A DNA stretch of 64,000 bases from Psychrosphaera algicola (GCF_028401425.1 NZ_JAQOMS010000002.1:1116001-1180000); one strand, 5' to 3'; positions 1 through 11,043 are shown, counted from the first letter of the stretch. Translations and numbers: made by a program. Notes: generated by a model not told the origin, from the sequence alone.

Positions 1-55
1 TTTGTAGAATATTGCCAATCGTGCGTTTGTAATTAGCTTCGATAAATTTATCCAC
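1..55 (-). CDS. Possible 5' end of a truncated gene leaving the window
   Basis: Read on the minus strand, a GTG at 55 opens a frame that stays free of stops to the window edge and would encode 18 residues beginning (M)DKFIEANYKRTIGNILQ. An AAAGGA stretch lies about ten bases upstream, which fits a ribosome binding site. The fragment is too short to assign to a family, and the start could instead be a nearby TTG. I cannot exclude a chance open frame. Confidence 0.25.
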   Translation of the reverse strand, partial: MDKFIEANYKRTIGNILQ

Positions 56-336
56 TAAAAATAGCAATCCTTTGTATTAAAACGAGTTTAAGACCGGAAA
101 ACGATGACAATATGCAAAATTTTATATAACTAAAATATTAACTAATCCGAGCTTTATATAACGCTTTTAGAATTTCAGCAAATAAAGAAATGGAATAGAA
201 CAGTCACCGACAAGCATAACTTAGTCTAATTATTCATCTTTACCCTAATAAAACAGCAAAAATTCGCTCTTTGCCCCATAAACGAGCCAAATTAATTTAC
301 CAATATTCAAATATACAAATTAACTAAACCAAATCA
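56..336. other. Intergenic stretch, no feature seen
   Basis: This AT-rich spacer lies between the possible truncated gene at the left edge and the end of the TRIC-type channel gene. I see no open frame with a ribosome binding site, no strong hairpin with a T-run and no repeat. It presumably carries the promoter of the leftward gene at 1-55. Confidence 0.4.
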
Positions 337-942
337 TTAATTCTTATAACGAAATACATGGATCTGCCAATGCCATTTTATGGCAGCTAGACGAAGAATA
401 AAGACCGTAGAAAAACCTAATGCAACCGCAATCCCCGGAATAAAATGCAGCGCTAGGACATAAATTGACGCTCCAATAATGCAGCACATTGCATACAATT
501 CCTTTTGTAAGATCATCGGAACTCGGTTCGCCAGCACATCGCGTAACATTCCACCAAAACATCCTGTCATCATCCCCATGATAATTGCAGTGATATCTGA
601 GACGCCATACGACAACGCTTTTTCAGTGCCCATTACGACAAAAAGCGCTAAGCCAAGAGCATCGGCAAATTCAAGAGACTTTGCGGGAAGTTTCTGCGTT
701 TGATTGATCCAAATAACGGCCCCAAAACTCGCGACAAAAATCACATAAAAATAGTTTGCATCTGTTAGCCAAAACACTGGAGCATCCAGTAATAAATCTC
801 TAATTGTGCCACCGCCTATGGCGGTTACTGCTGCAAGCACAAGCACTCCTACTCCATCCATTTTGCGTTTAAATGCCAATATCGCCCCTGAAATGGCAAA
901 CACACCGCAACCGATTAAATCAAATGTATAGAGCCAATCCAT
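337..942 (-). CDS. TRIC/UPF0126 family membrane channel (YicG-like)
   Basis: A 201-residue integral membrane protein with two repeats of a three-helix unit, each carrying the glycine-rich signature of the family: GGGTIRD at about residues 43-49 and GGMLRD at about 131-136. Bacterial members (UPF0126, YicG/YadS type) are homologues of eukaryotic TRIC trimeric cation channels. The length matches the family, the frame is unbroken and the ATG start is clean, with a GGAAGG-like sequence just upstream (read on the minus strand). It stands alone; the leftward natAB genes upstream are separated from it by a terminator hairpin. The substrate is not known from sequence; a monovalent cation channel is the family-level inference. 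Confidence 0.88.
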   Translation of the reverse strand: MDWLYTFDLIGCGVFAISGAILAFKRKMDGVGVLVLAAVTAIGGGTIRDLLLDAPVFWLTDANYFYVIFVASFGAVIWINQTQKLPAKSLEFADALGLALFVVMGTEKALSYGVSDITAIIMGMMTGCFGGMLRDVLANRVPMILQKELYAMCCIIGASIYVLALHFIPGIAVALGFSTVFILRLAAIKWHWQIHVFRYKN

Positions 943-996
943 TTAACCTTCCTCTTCCTACAAATTTAAAATTTACCAAACCATGATATCAAACAT

Positions 997-1026
997 AAAA
1001 AACCAACATATCTAATGTTGGTTTTT
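997..1026 (-). terminator. Rho-independent terminator after natB
   Basis: A perfect inverted repeat (AAAACCAACAT / ATGTTGGTTTT) with a five-base loop, followed on the minus strand by a run of T. It lies about 50 bases past the stop of the NatB-like permease, so it probably ends the natAB transcript. Confidence 0.75.
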
Positions 1027-1074
1027 GCAGACAAATCCGTACTTACGCTGACTTACTAATAAGTCATATCGTTT

Positions 1075-2242
1075 TTATAATCCAAGTACGACTTTTTCCG
1101 ATTTTAATGATCGTGCGATAAACAATACAATCAATACCGTCGCAATAACAGTTACAATTGAGCCGCCAATAAACGGCAAATAGCTCTCAAGTTCACCACG
1201 GATCATTTGGCTAATTGCTTGTTGCTGCGCCACAATTGGCACATAGCTTAATGCCATGTGTTTATAGTTGCTAAACTCCAGGGCCATTGGAACAACAACC
1301 GGAATGATAATGGTATATTGAATATAAGACTGTGCTTCTTTAAACGACTTCGCATGAAATGCGGTAAGCAATTGAAAAGCTGCCGCAAAAACGCTAATGG
1401 TAATAATAACAACCAAATAGTAAACGCAAGTCCGGCATCAAAGTGAAATGCCATTCCCAGCTTATGGAGCGGTATAAATGGTATGACCAATGCCGTTAAG
1501 CCAACACTCAATGTGCCGCCGGCAACGCCAAATAAACCTGTATTAAGTGTTTTAGCCGCAACTACCTGCAATGTCGTCACCGGTTGCATCAATAATAATT
1601 CCAACGAATTACGCTCGCGCTCACCTGCGCTGCTGTCAATCGCCGTATTAGTTGATGAAACAAATACTGCAACTAAAATCATAATGCCTAACATGCCTAA
1701 CAGAAGTGCAGATTTAGAACTTGGCGAACTTGTATCATTTTCTTCAACATGTATCGCATTTAATATATCTGGCGATATGCCTCGGGACATTAACTTCATC
1801 CCGACTAACTGACTTTGGTAGCCTTGGATAACTCTTTGAATACGTCTGACTCGGTCATTCGTTTCTTTTTAGAGTAATCTGCCGTTAATTTAATCTCCGC
1901 CGTTTTACCTAGCTCTAAACGTGTGGCAAAGTCTTCATCAAATTCGATGGTAATTTTTGAATGTTCGACAGACTCTCCATCCAATTCAAAAGTTTTACCT
2001 TGTTCTGGGGTAACGGCATGGAAAATTTGCCGCTGATTTAACAACTCAACGATATGTGGTGCCTGCGCTTCATTTACGATCTCTACATACAAATCGTCCA
2101 CACTGCGAGCTTTATCAAGCATAAACGTCATCATGCCGGCAAAAAATATCGGGCTAAACAAGGCTCCGGCCATTGCGGCAAATACCGCACGTTTATCTCT
2201 GACTGAATCTTTAAACTCTTTTTTAAATAATGAAAAAATCAT
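1075..2242 (-). CDS. ABC-2 type permease, NatB-like (two frameshifts as read)
   Basis: Membrane subunit of an ABC exporter of the NatAB (sodium/drug efflux) type, about 390 residues when the frames are joined. An N-terminal helix (residues 20-40) is followed by a large extracytoplasmic domain and then five or six helices in the C-terminal half. The phrase SSAGERERNSLELLLMQPV is typical of ABC-2 permeases of the NatB/YhaP class. The frame breaks near 1808 and near 1405; adding one A to an AAA at the first site restores KSQLVGMKLMSRG, which argues for a sequencing error. The start overlaps the stop of natA by four bases (ATGA), so the two are translationally coupled. The substrate is uncertain. 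Confidence 0.8.
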
Positions 2243-2973
2243 GCTGCAATTCCCTCATCGCTACCAATTAGACTCACAAACGCTTCCTCTAATGTTGACT
2301 CACCCGTCATCTCACAGAGCTCCTGTGGTGTACCAACGGCCGCAACCTGACCGTTCGCAACAACAATAACTTTGTCACATAGTGCTGCAACTTCTTGCAT
2401 GACATGGGATGAAAACAAAATGCACTTACCTTGCTTTTTAAGGTCTAACAATACATCTCTTAAAATACGTGTACTCATAACATCCAAACCACGAGTCGGT
2501 TCATCTAAAATGAGATTTTTAGGCTGATGTACTAAGGCTTGCGCGAGCACGACTTTCATCCGTTGACCCTGCGAAAACCCAGCACATTTACGGTCGGCAA
2601 TATCTTCAATACCTAGTTGGGTAATGATGCTACTCAATGCATCTTCCAATTTTTGACCTTTAAGGCCGTGTAACTCTGCAAAATAACTGATCTGTTCTCT
2701 TGCGGTTAAACGTTCGTATAATCCAAACTTGTCTGGAAAAATACCGATTTGACGACGTGCGCTGATTGGGTCCACTTGGCTGTCGATTGAATTAATCAAC
2801 CCTTGGCCTTCTTCAGCTTTTAACAACCCATATAACACGCGAAGAGCGGTCGTTTTACCCGCGCCATTTGGTCCCAAAATACCGGTAATCTGACCATCTT
2901 CTGCTGAAAAACTCATGTTGTTTAAAGCGTTTATATCACCAAAATGTTTTACTAAATCTTTAACTTCTAACAT
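2239..2973 (-). CDS. natA: ABC transporter ATP-binding protein, NatA-like
   Basis: A 244-residue nucleotide-binding subunit with Walker A GPNGAGKTT (about 34-42), the ABC signature FSQGQR (about 133-138) and Walker B LILDEPTRGLD (about 154-164). It resembles NatA, the ATPase of the NatAB exporter, and is followed by the overlapping NatB-like permease gene, which supports a dedicated two-gene exporter. A ribosome binding site (GGAG-like, 5'-AGGAGAT) sits just upstream of the ATG. The frame is intact. The family is clear; that sodium is the transported species is inference from the best-known homologue. Confidence 0.85.
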   Translation of the reverse strand: MLEVKDLVKHFGDINALNNMSFSAEDGQITGILGPNGAGKTTALRVLYGLLKAEEGQGLINSIDSQVDPISARRQIGIFPDKFGLYERLTAREQISYFAELHGLKGQKLEDALSSIITQLGIEDIADRKCAGFSQGQRMKVVLAQALVHQPKNLILDEPTRGLDVMSTRILRDVLLDLKKQGKCILFSSHVMQEVAALCDKVIVVANGQVAAVGTPQELCEMTGESTLEEAFVSLIGSDEGIAA

Positions 2974-2982
2974 CCCTATCTC

Positions 2983-4455
2983 CTAGTGCAGTTGATTCAT
3001 GTCAGTAAAAAACATCATAGGTACTGATTTATCAGCACAGCTATAATCCAAGTCATCAAATTTTCCAACGCTAATAAACGCAGAGATAAGAGATGTACAT
3101 TGCCTAATGGAAGCAACATGAGCGCCGTTTTTGATTTCGACATGTTTTGCATTTGGTAAATTTTTCAATGCCATTTCGCCATAGGCCGGCGGCGTTACGG
3201 GGTCATAACTACCAGAAAACAGTAAGACGGGTACATCGGCTGTTACAGGTTCAGCAAAATCGACCGGTGCTGGCCATTTCGGCCAATATTGACAAACATC
3301 GGTAAAATTAGAATGCCCTAATTTACCATTAAAGTAGTTGTCTGCATCTGCATCAAAGGCTTCTGTCTTCCCTCTTGGAATATCTTCATTACACAAAATA
3401 TTCATTGTTAAACCTGGATACATCCCACCAGCGGAACGCTCTGAGTCGACAGTACGACCAATAAAGGCTGTAAGAAAACGTAGGTCGCCATTAGCCGCTC
3501 GATTTATCATGTAAGGCAACATCTGTCTTGAACCTAAGTCATACAAAGTGCTACGCATTGCTTCAGTAACTTTGTTTTTAGATAAAATGGCTTCAACAGG
3601 CTTCCCCGTTGCCGGATGAAACGTTTTATGCTTAATAGGTCCTTTGTCTAACTGTGCAACTAAGGATAGATAGTCTTGTTTTAAATTTGGGAACGCTGTT
3701 TGGCATTTTTCATTCGTTGAGCAATCAGCTAACAACATGTCAAATGCGCGTTCAGAGGTTTTACCAAACATCCCAATGACAAGTTCCATTGGCGCATTAC
3801 TGTCCAATATTGCTGTCTCTATTGATTGTGGGAATAATTTTAGATAGGCAAACCCCGCTCGTGTGCCGTATGACCCGCCAAGTAAATGAACTTTGTCAAA
3901 TCCTAGCGCCTCACGCACTGCTTCAAAATCTTTTATCGAATCATATGTGTTGTAACTTGGCAGATGTCGTGGTGGCATTTCTTTCAGACATTTTTCGACG
4001 TCTTTTTGAATACTAATGGCACTGTCATCTAAAGCCAATGCGTCTATTAAATCGTCGTCACAACTTAATGGATTCGACTTCCCTGTGCCACGTTGATCAA
4101 TAAACAATATGTCATGTTGTTGACGGGTATCACTCAAGAAACGATCGATTGCCGGGGCTAACTCAGTAGCTGCTTGTCCAGGGCCACCAGCAAGAAACAT
4201 AAGAGGATACTCTTTACTTTCCTCTTTGAACTTAGGCAATAAAACAATGTTAAGCACAACTTTATTTGTTTCAGACATCGGCTTACTGCGGTCTTCTGCC
4301 ACATCTAAGGTGCCACATTTAGCTTTGCTTTTAATTTTAGGGACAAAACAATCAACTAACGTTAATGTTGCATCGGATGGCGCTGCATATGTTTTGGTGT
4401 TAACTCCAAGCGCAGTGCAAACTAAGATTAACCAACCAAAATTGGTGATTTTCAT
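2983..4455 (-). CDS. Secreted alpha/beta hydrolase with TAP-like C-terminus
   Basis: A 490-residue protein with an N-terminal signal peptide ending near TYAAP (about residue 26). The alpha/beta hydrolase core shows the oxyanion segment GGPGQ (about 90-94), the nucleophile elbow GGSYGTR with Ser at about 195, an acid in SGSYDPVTPP and the histidine in NGAHVAS near the C-terminus. The last third matches the TAP-like domain of tripeptidyl aminopeptidases and proline iminopeptidase-type (S33) hydrolases. It probably cleaves N-terminal residues or small esters in the periplasm. It ends ten bases upstream of natA, so it may share that transcript. The frame is unbroken and the start is preceded by GGAG. 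Confidence 0.85.
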   Translation of the reverse strand: MKITNFGWLILVCTALGVNTKTYAAPSDATLTLVDCFVPKIKSKAKCGTLDVAEDRSKPMSETNKVVLNIVLLPKFKEESKEYPLMFLAGGPGQAATELAPAIDRFLSDTRQQHDILFIDQRGTGKSNPLSCDDDLIDALALDDSAISIQKDVEKCLKEMPPRHLPSYNTYDSIKDFEAVREALGFDKVHLLGGSYGTRAGFAYLKLFPQSIETAILDSNAPMELVIGMFGKTSERAFDMLLADCSTNEKCQTAFPNLKQDYLSLVAQLDKGPIKHKTFHPATGKPVEAILSKNKVTEAMRSTLYDLGSRQMLPYMINRAANGDLRFLTAFIGRTVDSERSAGGMYPGLTMNILCNEDIPRGKTEAFDADADNYFNGKLGHSNFTDVCQYWPKWPAPVDFAEPVTADVPVLLFSGSYDPVTPPAYGEMALKNLPNAKHVEIKNGAHVASIRQCTSLISAFISVGKFDDLDYSCADKSVPMMFFTDMNQLH

Positions 4456-4626
4456 TTTTTGACTCCATGTTCTCTATATATTTGAACGATTTATAACTGG
4501 ACACTTTAACTAGGTTAGTCGACTTTACAAAGAAAAAGTTAAGTTTGCTTGCCACTTAATTGGCAACAAGATGTTACGGCCAATTTAAATAACGACCTAT
4601 ATATTTATTTTTCACATTCAAAAAAA

Positions 4627-7600
4627 TTATTTAAGTTCGTGTTCAATTGTTGACTTAAATGCAACATATTCATCGTTTAACTCTTGCATCAACTCTAGGC
4701 AATTTGAAATATCAGTTGACCCAGATGCCAGTTCCAGTTTAAAGCAAATTGCATTTAATTTATTAGCGCCAATATTACTCGCCGCACCTTTTAATGCGTG
4801 GCAAACATGGCTTATTTGAATAAAGTCTTTTTGCTCCAATAATTCAAACAAACCTTCAATATCGAGACGAGTTTGCTCAATAAACAAAGCCAATAACTCT
4901 TTAAGCAATGTTTCTTCACCCATCACCCGTGCCAACGCACTTTCTTTATCAAAACGTTTAGTGTCTTGGTTTTCAATGTCATTATCTTCAATAGTTTTTA
5001 GAGTCGGCTTACTTGGTACAGTTGAATTACGTAGCACCTCAGACAAGGTTGAAAATAATTTCTTGGCTACAATAGGTTTGGTCAAATATTCGTTCATGCC
5101 GACATCAATACATTTTGTTCGCTCACCCGACATTGCGTTCGCGGTTAAGGCAACAATTGGGACTTCAGCGAATTCGAGTCCTGCTTCACCAGAACGGATC
5201 CGACTTGTTGATTCATAACCATCCATTTCTGGCATCTGGCAATCCATAAGAATTAGATCAATCTTCAGTCCTTCACTACGCAACCTATTGAGGACATTAA
5301 TCGCATCGAGTCCGTTGACTGCCGTTTGGACCTTCGCTTTCACTATTTTCAAAAGGTGACTCGCAATTTCGACATTGATATTATTATCGTCAACAACTAA
5401 AACGTGTTTCCCTGCTAAAACTGGAAAGTCTAAAGTGTTTTCGTGAGTCGCTTTCTCAGGGGAATGGAATATATCTCGAAATTTGTGGTCAGTATCAAAT
5501 AGCTCAATAAACGAAATCAATTTAGTTGGTCGTCCGAGATAACCAAATACCCCATCTATTTGTGTATTTGGTTCTGAATGTTTGGATAAAACAATACACT
5601 TCGCAAGCTTGCTTGGTGCTTTAATCACCTCGGCATACTTAGAGTGTTGTTTATCCACAATATAGTAGTCAGGATCCTGACTTTCAGTTGAGCTCGGTTC
5701 TCCGTTTGCCCTGTTGTCAACATTAATACGACTATCTAGCTCATCAGTCATGTCGCTTAAAACGGAACCGCCTAACATAGTGACAATGTTACGCCATTTG
5801 TTAGTAAAAAATTGATGACTTAAATCAACTCTAAATGATTTGCCCGACAAAAGTGCAATATCCGGTAATTTATGACTACTAGCGACAGCCGATGAAATAT
5901 AAAAACGGAATGTACTGCCTTTGTCTTTTGTCGATTCAAACGTTACTTCCCCCCAATAATTGGCAAAGTCGATGACTAATTGAAAGACCTAATCCCGTCC
6001 CACCTATATGGTTTGACTTCACATGCTCAGATTGCATAAATGCTTGGAACAATTGTGACTGTGCTTCTTCATCAATCCCAATTCCAGTGTCGGTGATATC
6101 TACAATCAATCTAATTTCATTATTAATTTCTTCCGTTTTCGCAGTTATATAGACGCCACCGTTAACAGTAAATTTCACCGCATTATCGAGTAGATTATTA
6201 AATATCTGCGTAAATCGACTTTCATCACAATACAATTCGTTATACTTAACGCCAGTAACGTCGACGCCTAATTCGAGTTCCTTTTTATGAGCCTGCGGTG
6301 AAAACGCATTTACAACTTCTTCAATAGTTTGAATCGGATTAAAGCTATCCATTTTTAGCTCAAGTTTTCGCGCTTCGATTTTTGATAAATCCAAAACGTC
6401 GCTGATCAAATTGGATAAGGATTTTGCACTGGTTTCCATCATCGTCAGTAAAATTTTAACTTTACTGGTGTGTTTTTCCCTCATCACCAAATTTAACGCG
6501 CCCAATATACCGTTTAGGGGTTCGCATTTCGTGACTGATGTTTGATACAAAGGCACTTTTTATTGACGATGCATCTACTGCTTTCTTTCGTTCATTTTCT
6601 AGTTCCTGTGTGCGCGCTTGTATTTGTTCTTCTAACGAGGCATTGATCTTTTTAACTTCAACTTCAAATGTTTTCTGAGCCGAAATATCTTGAATAAACA
6701 ACGCTCGACCAAGCAAGTTTTTACCTTCAGTTAAGATAGGCGACGTAGCTATGCGCAGCGTTACTCCTTCAACCTCAATGACAGTATGGGAAACTCCGTT
6801 GTTAATTTTGGTCACCAATTGCAATTCATTGATCATGTCTGAATTAACATCTTTAAGATCGGTGAGCTTCAACTCACCGCTAACATGCCTTAAGTCTTTA
6901 AAAAAGTATGTTGCCGCGTAGTTGAAACTAATAATATTAAGTTTGGTATCTATCGCAATAATGCCATCTGACGCTCCTTGGAAAATAGCTTCAAATTCGG
7001 TACGCGTTTTTTCAAAGCGGCAACGTTGCGAAGATAAAACCAAAAATCAAACTTGTGATAACAAATACCAACAAAACAACAACTAAATACAACAATTGAG
7101 ACTGTCTATTGGTCGTCAGGGTATGACTATATGATGTCTCACTCAGATAGTTTACAAAAGTAAATTGAGTTGCCCCACCGTAGACCTTAGGAGAAATATG
7201 CACCTCTGTCGCGGCACCGTAATATAAACGATTCGATGATAACTCTCTGTAAGAGTAAAAACGAGGATCTGCCATGGGCTTATTTCATAACGGTTTTGCC
7301 AGTTTAGAGTAGGATTTAAATCTTTAGAAAATGCATATTCTTGTTGGACATGTGTAACGATATTCCCGACTTCATCTAACAATGAAAATTGCGCACCTTT
7401 GTTTTGACTTATTGCGTGTAATTCAGAAAAAAGTTCAACGGGTGAAACGTTAATTACTAATATGGCAAATTTGCTATTTTTTTCATCATAGAGCGGCGTA
7501 GAAAATCGAATTGTTGGTCTAATTGGGAATTCAATAGCCCCATTTTCTCGATTCAAATTAATTTCTGAAATATAAATTCCACGTTCTGCCAGTTTATTTG

Positions 7601-8089
7601 TTTCAACAAAATAATCAGTCTCGCGCTTGTTTTGTAATTTAGCGCCTTTAACCTCAATAATTTTATTATTATATTTGTCAACTCTGACGAGTTCATCACC
7701 ACTATGTGCGTCAATCATTCTGACTTGAAAAACATTTGAATAATTATTTATCAAAGATGTAAATATTTTACCGAGATGAGACTTGAAAATATTGACGTCG
7801 TTACCGCTATCAGGGTCGACTCCGTTGTTTTCTATGGCCCGATGAATACCTAAAACTGGCGGCATATCTGCTAAAAACTGTAAGTGTTTATTATTGGTAT
7901 CAATAAATCGGGTCAAGGTATTTCGTTGTTCTTTAACCACTTCTTGTAATGACGAAGCAAGGTTGTCATTTGTTAATCGAATTTGCTTCTCGTCTTGAGC
8001 ATCAATGACAAATAATACAACACCTAAAAAATGACAAATACGAAAGGCAATTGCATATTTTTTAAGAATGACATTTGACTAAAAATCAT
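4627..8089 (-). CDS. Tripartite hybrid sensor histidine kinase (several frameshifts as read)
   Basis: Joined frames give about 1150 residues. In order: an N-terminal helix right after the ATG at 8089; a long extracytoplasmic Cache-like sensor region; a second helix (LLYLVVVLLVFVITSLIF); a PAS domain; a coiled coil; HisKA with the H-box SNISHEMRTP; an ATPase domain with NNLLDNAVKFT, DTGIGID and GGTGLGLS; a degenerate receiver-like segment; a receiver with VVDDN and the phosphoacceptor in LMDCQMPEMDG; and a C-terminal Hpt domain with HALKGAASNIG. This is the BarA/ArcB layout. Frame breaks lie near 8030, 7270, 7030, 6515 and 5950; most are repaired by adding one base (two at 5950) to a homopolymer. 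No response regulator gene is nearby, so it is an orphan kinase and its stimulus is unknown. Confidence 0.85.
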
Positions 8090-8508
8090 GATTTCCCTTT
8101 CAAGCGACTGCGCTTTGCTTGTGCATTAAATAAACATTGCCAAATATTGACGTTAAATTAGTGCTATTTGTCGCATTAAGCCATCAACAAGTACGTTATT
8201 ACAAGTTATATGAAACGAATATATTTTCAATTATTTTTTAGATATAGCGGGCTATTCGACTTACCACAATCGGTAGATGTAAATTAAATTATGTTTACAG
8301 ATCTAGTTGGTTATATTAACTGTAGAGTTTTACTATTCTGTGTCATTAATCCAATTTCTAGTCGTAATTTAGCGTTTAATGACAACAATTTTTACCGGTA
8401 AATGGTCAAACTAAAGAACAGATAAAACAGTTTGTTTTACCTGTTCAACGAAATTGGTATTAACATTGATTTACAAGGCGTAATGAGAACTCGTTTAGTG
8501 AATTGAGA
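8090..8508. other. Intergenic region between CNNM gene and kinase gene
   Basis: This 419-base spacer contains no credible gene. It must hold the promoter of the leftward kinase gene. The only structure I see is the inverted repeat at 8416-8446, listed separately. Confidence 0.5.
8416..8446 (-). terminator. Inverted repeat, possible terminator of the CNNM gene
   Basis: The arms GAACAGaTAAAAC and GTTTTAcCTGTTC pair almost perfectly around a five-base loop. Read on the minus strand the hairpin lies about 60 bases past the stop of the CNNM/CBS gene and is followed by a weak T-rich tract (CTTTAGTTT). It could be a terminator or an operator ahead of the kinase gene. Confidence 0.4.
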
Positions 8509-9558
8509 TCAACTCTCTTTAGGGGTTGTAGTAGGGATTTCTGGTTCTTTCTCAGTTACCGTGGTTTCAGCTTCTGCAGCGGTTGTTGATTCAACATCGC
8601 GCTCATCAAGTATGGATACCTGTAACAATGCTTCAATAACATCTTCCAATGTAACAATCCCTTGCACCTCACCGTATTCGTCCACAACCAAAGAAATATG
8701 CGCTCTTTGTGTCAGCAATTTGTTGAATAGCAAAGGCAAACTTAGAGTTTGTGAAACCGTTAAAATTGACGTTACCAGTTTTGATATTCGGTAGTCAGGT
8801 TTTACTCGGCTATTTGCTAACATAACATCGGTTTTTAAAACGTAACCAATAATGTCATCTGGGTCTTTATCAAACACAAGGATTCTGGAGTAAGGAACTG
8901 AGCCGTGTAATTTGCAATATTCTTCTACTGTTGTGTCTTTGTGTAATTTAAATAACAGAGATCTTGGTGTCATGACTTTTCTTATTGTTAAATCTCTAAA
9001 ATTTAACAAACTTTGAATTATGTCGGACTCTCCTTTATGCAGTGCCCCAGCTTGCAAACCAAGCTTGGCCATCGCTTCAATTTCAGAACGCATATAAAGA
9101 CTCTCGTCATTATCCTGTTTAAATAACTTGGTAACAAGTTCTGACATCCAAACAAAGGGTTTGAGTAACCAAACTAAATTAACTAAAACTAAACTCACCG
9201 TCGGTGCCAATTGTCGCCAATAATTTGCCCCAACAGTTTTAGGAATAATTTCAGAAAAGACCAAAACAAATAGGGTCATAATTGCGGATGCGATACCAAT
9301 CGCAGAGTCGCCATATAAATGAGATGCTTGGGCCCCGACCCCTGCTGCGCCTGCGGTGTGGGCAATAGTGTTTAAGGTTAAAATTGCAGATAGAGGTTTA
9401 TCTACATGCTGATTTAGATTATTCATTCGCTTTGCAATTTTAGGATTTTGGAAAGACGCAATATAAGCTGGTGTAATACTAAGTAAAACAGCTTCCATAA
9501 TCGAACAAATAAACGAGACCACAATTGCAATCGTTGCAAACAACAATAACAAAAACAT
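8509..9558 (-). CDS. CNNM (DUF21) transmembrane protein with CBS pair
   Basis: A 349-residue protein of the UPF0053/hemolysin-related family. Residues 1 to about 140 form the CNNM (DUF21) membrane domain, beginning with a helix immediately after the start. A CBS pair follows at about 185-310, with MTPRSLLF and the second motif LVVDEYGEVQGIVTLEDVIE. The acidic and threonine-rich tail replaces the CorC_HlyC domain that many longer relatives carry. The family is implicated in magnesium or cobalt efflux and in ion homeostasis; the specific role here is inference. The frame is intact and the gene appears to be transcribed alone. Confidence 0.87.
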   Translation of the reverse strand: MFLLLLFATIAIVVSFICSIMEAVLLSITPAYIASFQNPKIAKRMNNLNQHVDKPLSAILTLNTIAHTAGAAGVGAQASHLYGDSAIGIASAIMTLFVLVFSEIIPKTVGANYWRQLAPTVSLVLVNLVWLLKPFVWMSELVTKLFKQDNDESLYMRSEIEAMAKLGLQAGALHKGESDIIQSLLNFRDLTIRKVMTPRSLLFKLHKDTTVEEYCKLHGSVPYSRILVFDKDPDDIIGYVLKTDVMLANSRVKPDYRISKLVTSILTVSQTLSLPLLFNKLLTQRAHISLVVDEYGEVQGIVTLEDVIEALLQVSILDERDVESTTAAEAETTVTEKEPEIPTTTPKES

Positions 9559-9620
9559 TAAACACTCCTTTGTACAGGTTAATAAGGGCGAATTTTATTC
9601 CCCAACGATATTCACAATTG

Positions 9621-9648
9621 ATCTTCACTACTACATCTTCACTACTAC
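9621..9648. repeat. 14-bp tandem repeat, two copies
   Basis: The unit ATCTTCACTACTAC occurs twice head to tail, followed by AT. It lies in the 5' leader or promoter region of the CNNM/CBS gene. Two copies may vary in number between strains, but nothing shows a function. Confidence 0.7.
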
Positions 9649-9987
9649 ATATATAGGTCAAGTTTTTCAAGTTTCAATTGCTGCGTCGTTGATTAATTGC
9701 GAAACCTAATAAAAGGGATTGGATTTGTCAGCAAGTCAAAATTGGCCAATGCAAATACCCAAGTAAAACTATGGTTTTTTATTCTAAATAAACTAATACT
9801 TACCCAATTATTTCTTAAATATGTACCAATCGGTATTTAAATACAAAAAGAAAGGTAAAATAAGCGTTAAATCGCAACTTTAACGTGCTTAACTACATAT
9901 TTAGATCATCTAAGTATTGCTATTATAATTCCAAATAGCGGATTGTATTTCCACTTTAATGTTGAATATAAATTTATAGGTAAAAAA
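9649..9987. promoter_or_regulatory. Divergent promoter region with TACC-N4-GGTA inverted repeat
   Basis: This region separates the leftward CNNM gene from the rightward RND efflux genes. At 9824-9835 it carries TACCAATCGGTA, a short inverted repeat of the kind bound by TetR/AcrR-family repressors that control RND pumps. No repressor gene is adjacent. The assignment rests on a 12-bp palindrome in AT-rich DNA, so it is weak. No other open frame or hairpin is seen. Confidence 0.3.
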
Positions 9988-11040
9988 ATGTTTAAAACTC
10001 CGGTTACTTGGATTGTACTGTTATTAGTTGGCATGCTGGCATATGTGTATTGGCCGGCAACAGCTTTATCCAACAGCAATAACGGAAGTGGTCAAGCGGC
10101 GGTCGTTGAAACGGCGCTCGTCTCCAAAACATTGCTAAAAGATGAAATCATCGCATTAGGCACAACACAGGCCAATGAATCCATTATTTTAACATCGCAA
10201 AGCACCGACCGAGTAAAAGCGGTGCATTTTGAAGACGGTGATACTGTTGTTAAAGGTCAACTTATAACGACCTTAGAACATGGTGAAGAACTTGCAAACT
10301 TAAAAGAGTTAGAAATTAAGCTAGCAGAACAAACTCGCCAATTGCAGCGTTTATTAGACATCGAAAAAAGCAGTGCACCGGCAGAAAGTGCAATAGACAG
10401 CCAAAAAGCATGATGGAAACAACCTCTGCGCAATTGTCTGTTGCTGAAATCAAGTTATCTGAGAAATTTATCTACGCGCCATTTGACGGCAAATTAGGCT
10501 TACGCGAAATTAGCCCAGGGCAATTATTAACAACCGATACTGAAATCACAACATTGGACGACCTAACGCAAATTAAGGTTGAGTTTCAGTTACCTGAACG
10601 TTTTTTAAATCGTGTCGCAGTTGGACAACCCGTATTTGCCACAAATATAGCTTATGGAAAGCCTTTCAACGGCAAAATTTCAAGTATTGCCTCACGTTTA
10701 GACAAAGCAACACGTTCGTTTAAAGTCCGAGCGTTATTTCCAAATAAAGAAGAAAAACTTCGTGCAGGTATGTTATTGCAACTATCAGTTGAAACAAAAT
10801 CGATAGAATCGATAACCGTTCCTGAATCGTCAATTATTCCAATAAACGAAGCCCACTACGTATACAAAGTTATTGATAATGTTGTACATCGCACATTAGT
10901 TGAAACCGGCCGCAGAAAACTAAGGCGTTGTAGAAATTTTGTCTGGATTAGAAGTGGGTGAAACTGTTATTTCTAAAGGCGTGATAAAAGTTCGAGACGG
11001 TGCACAGGTAACCACTATAAAACCGGCAGTTAAGGGGTAA
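9988..11040 (+). CDS. RND efflux periplasmic adaptor (membrane fusion protein), two frameshifts
   Basis: About 350 residues after joining frames. An N-terminal signal anchor (TPVTWIVLLLVGMLAYVY) is followed by the first half of a lipoyl-like domain, a short alpha-hairpin (KELEIKLAEQTRQLQRLL), the second lipoyl half (IYAPFDGKLGLREISPGQ) and a beta-barrel domain. It bridges the inner-membrane pump encoded next to an outer-membrane channel. I chose the ATG at 9988 because the anchor helix starts right after it; an in-frame start at 9943 would add 15 residues. Frame breaks lie near 10410 and 10915. The stop is three bases before the pump gene. No TolC-like gene is present in the window. Confidence 0.87.
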
Positions 11041-11043
11041 GTT

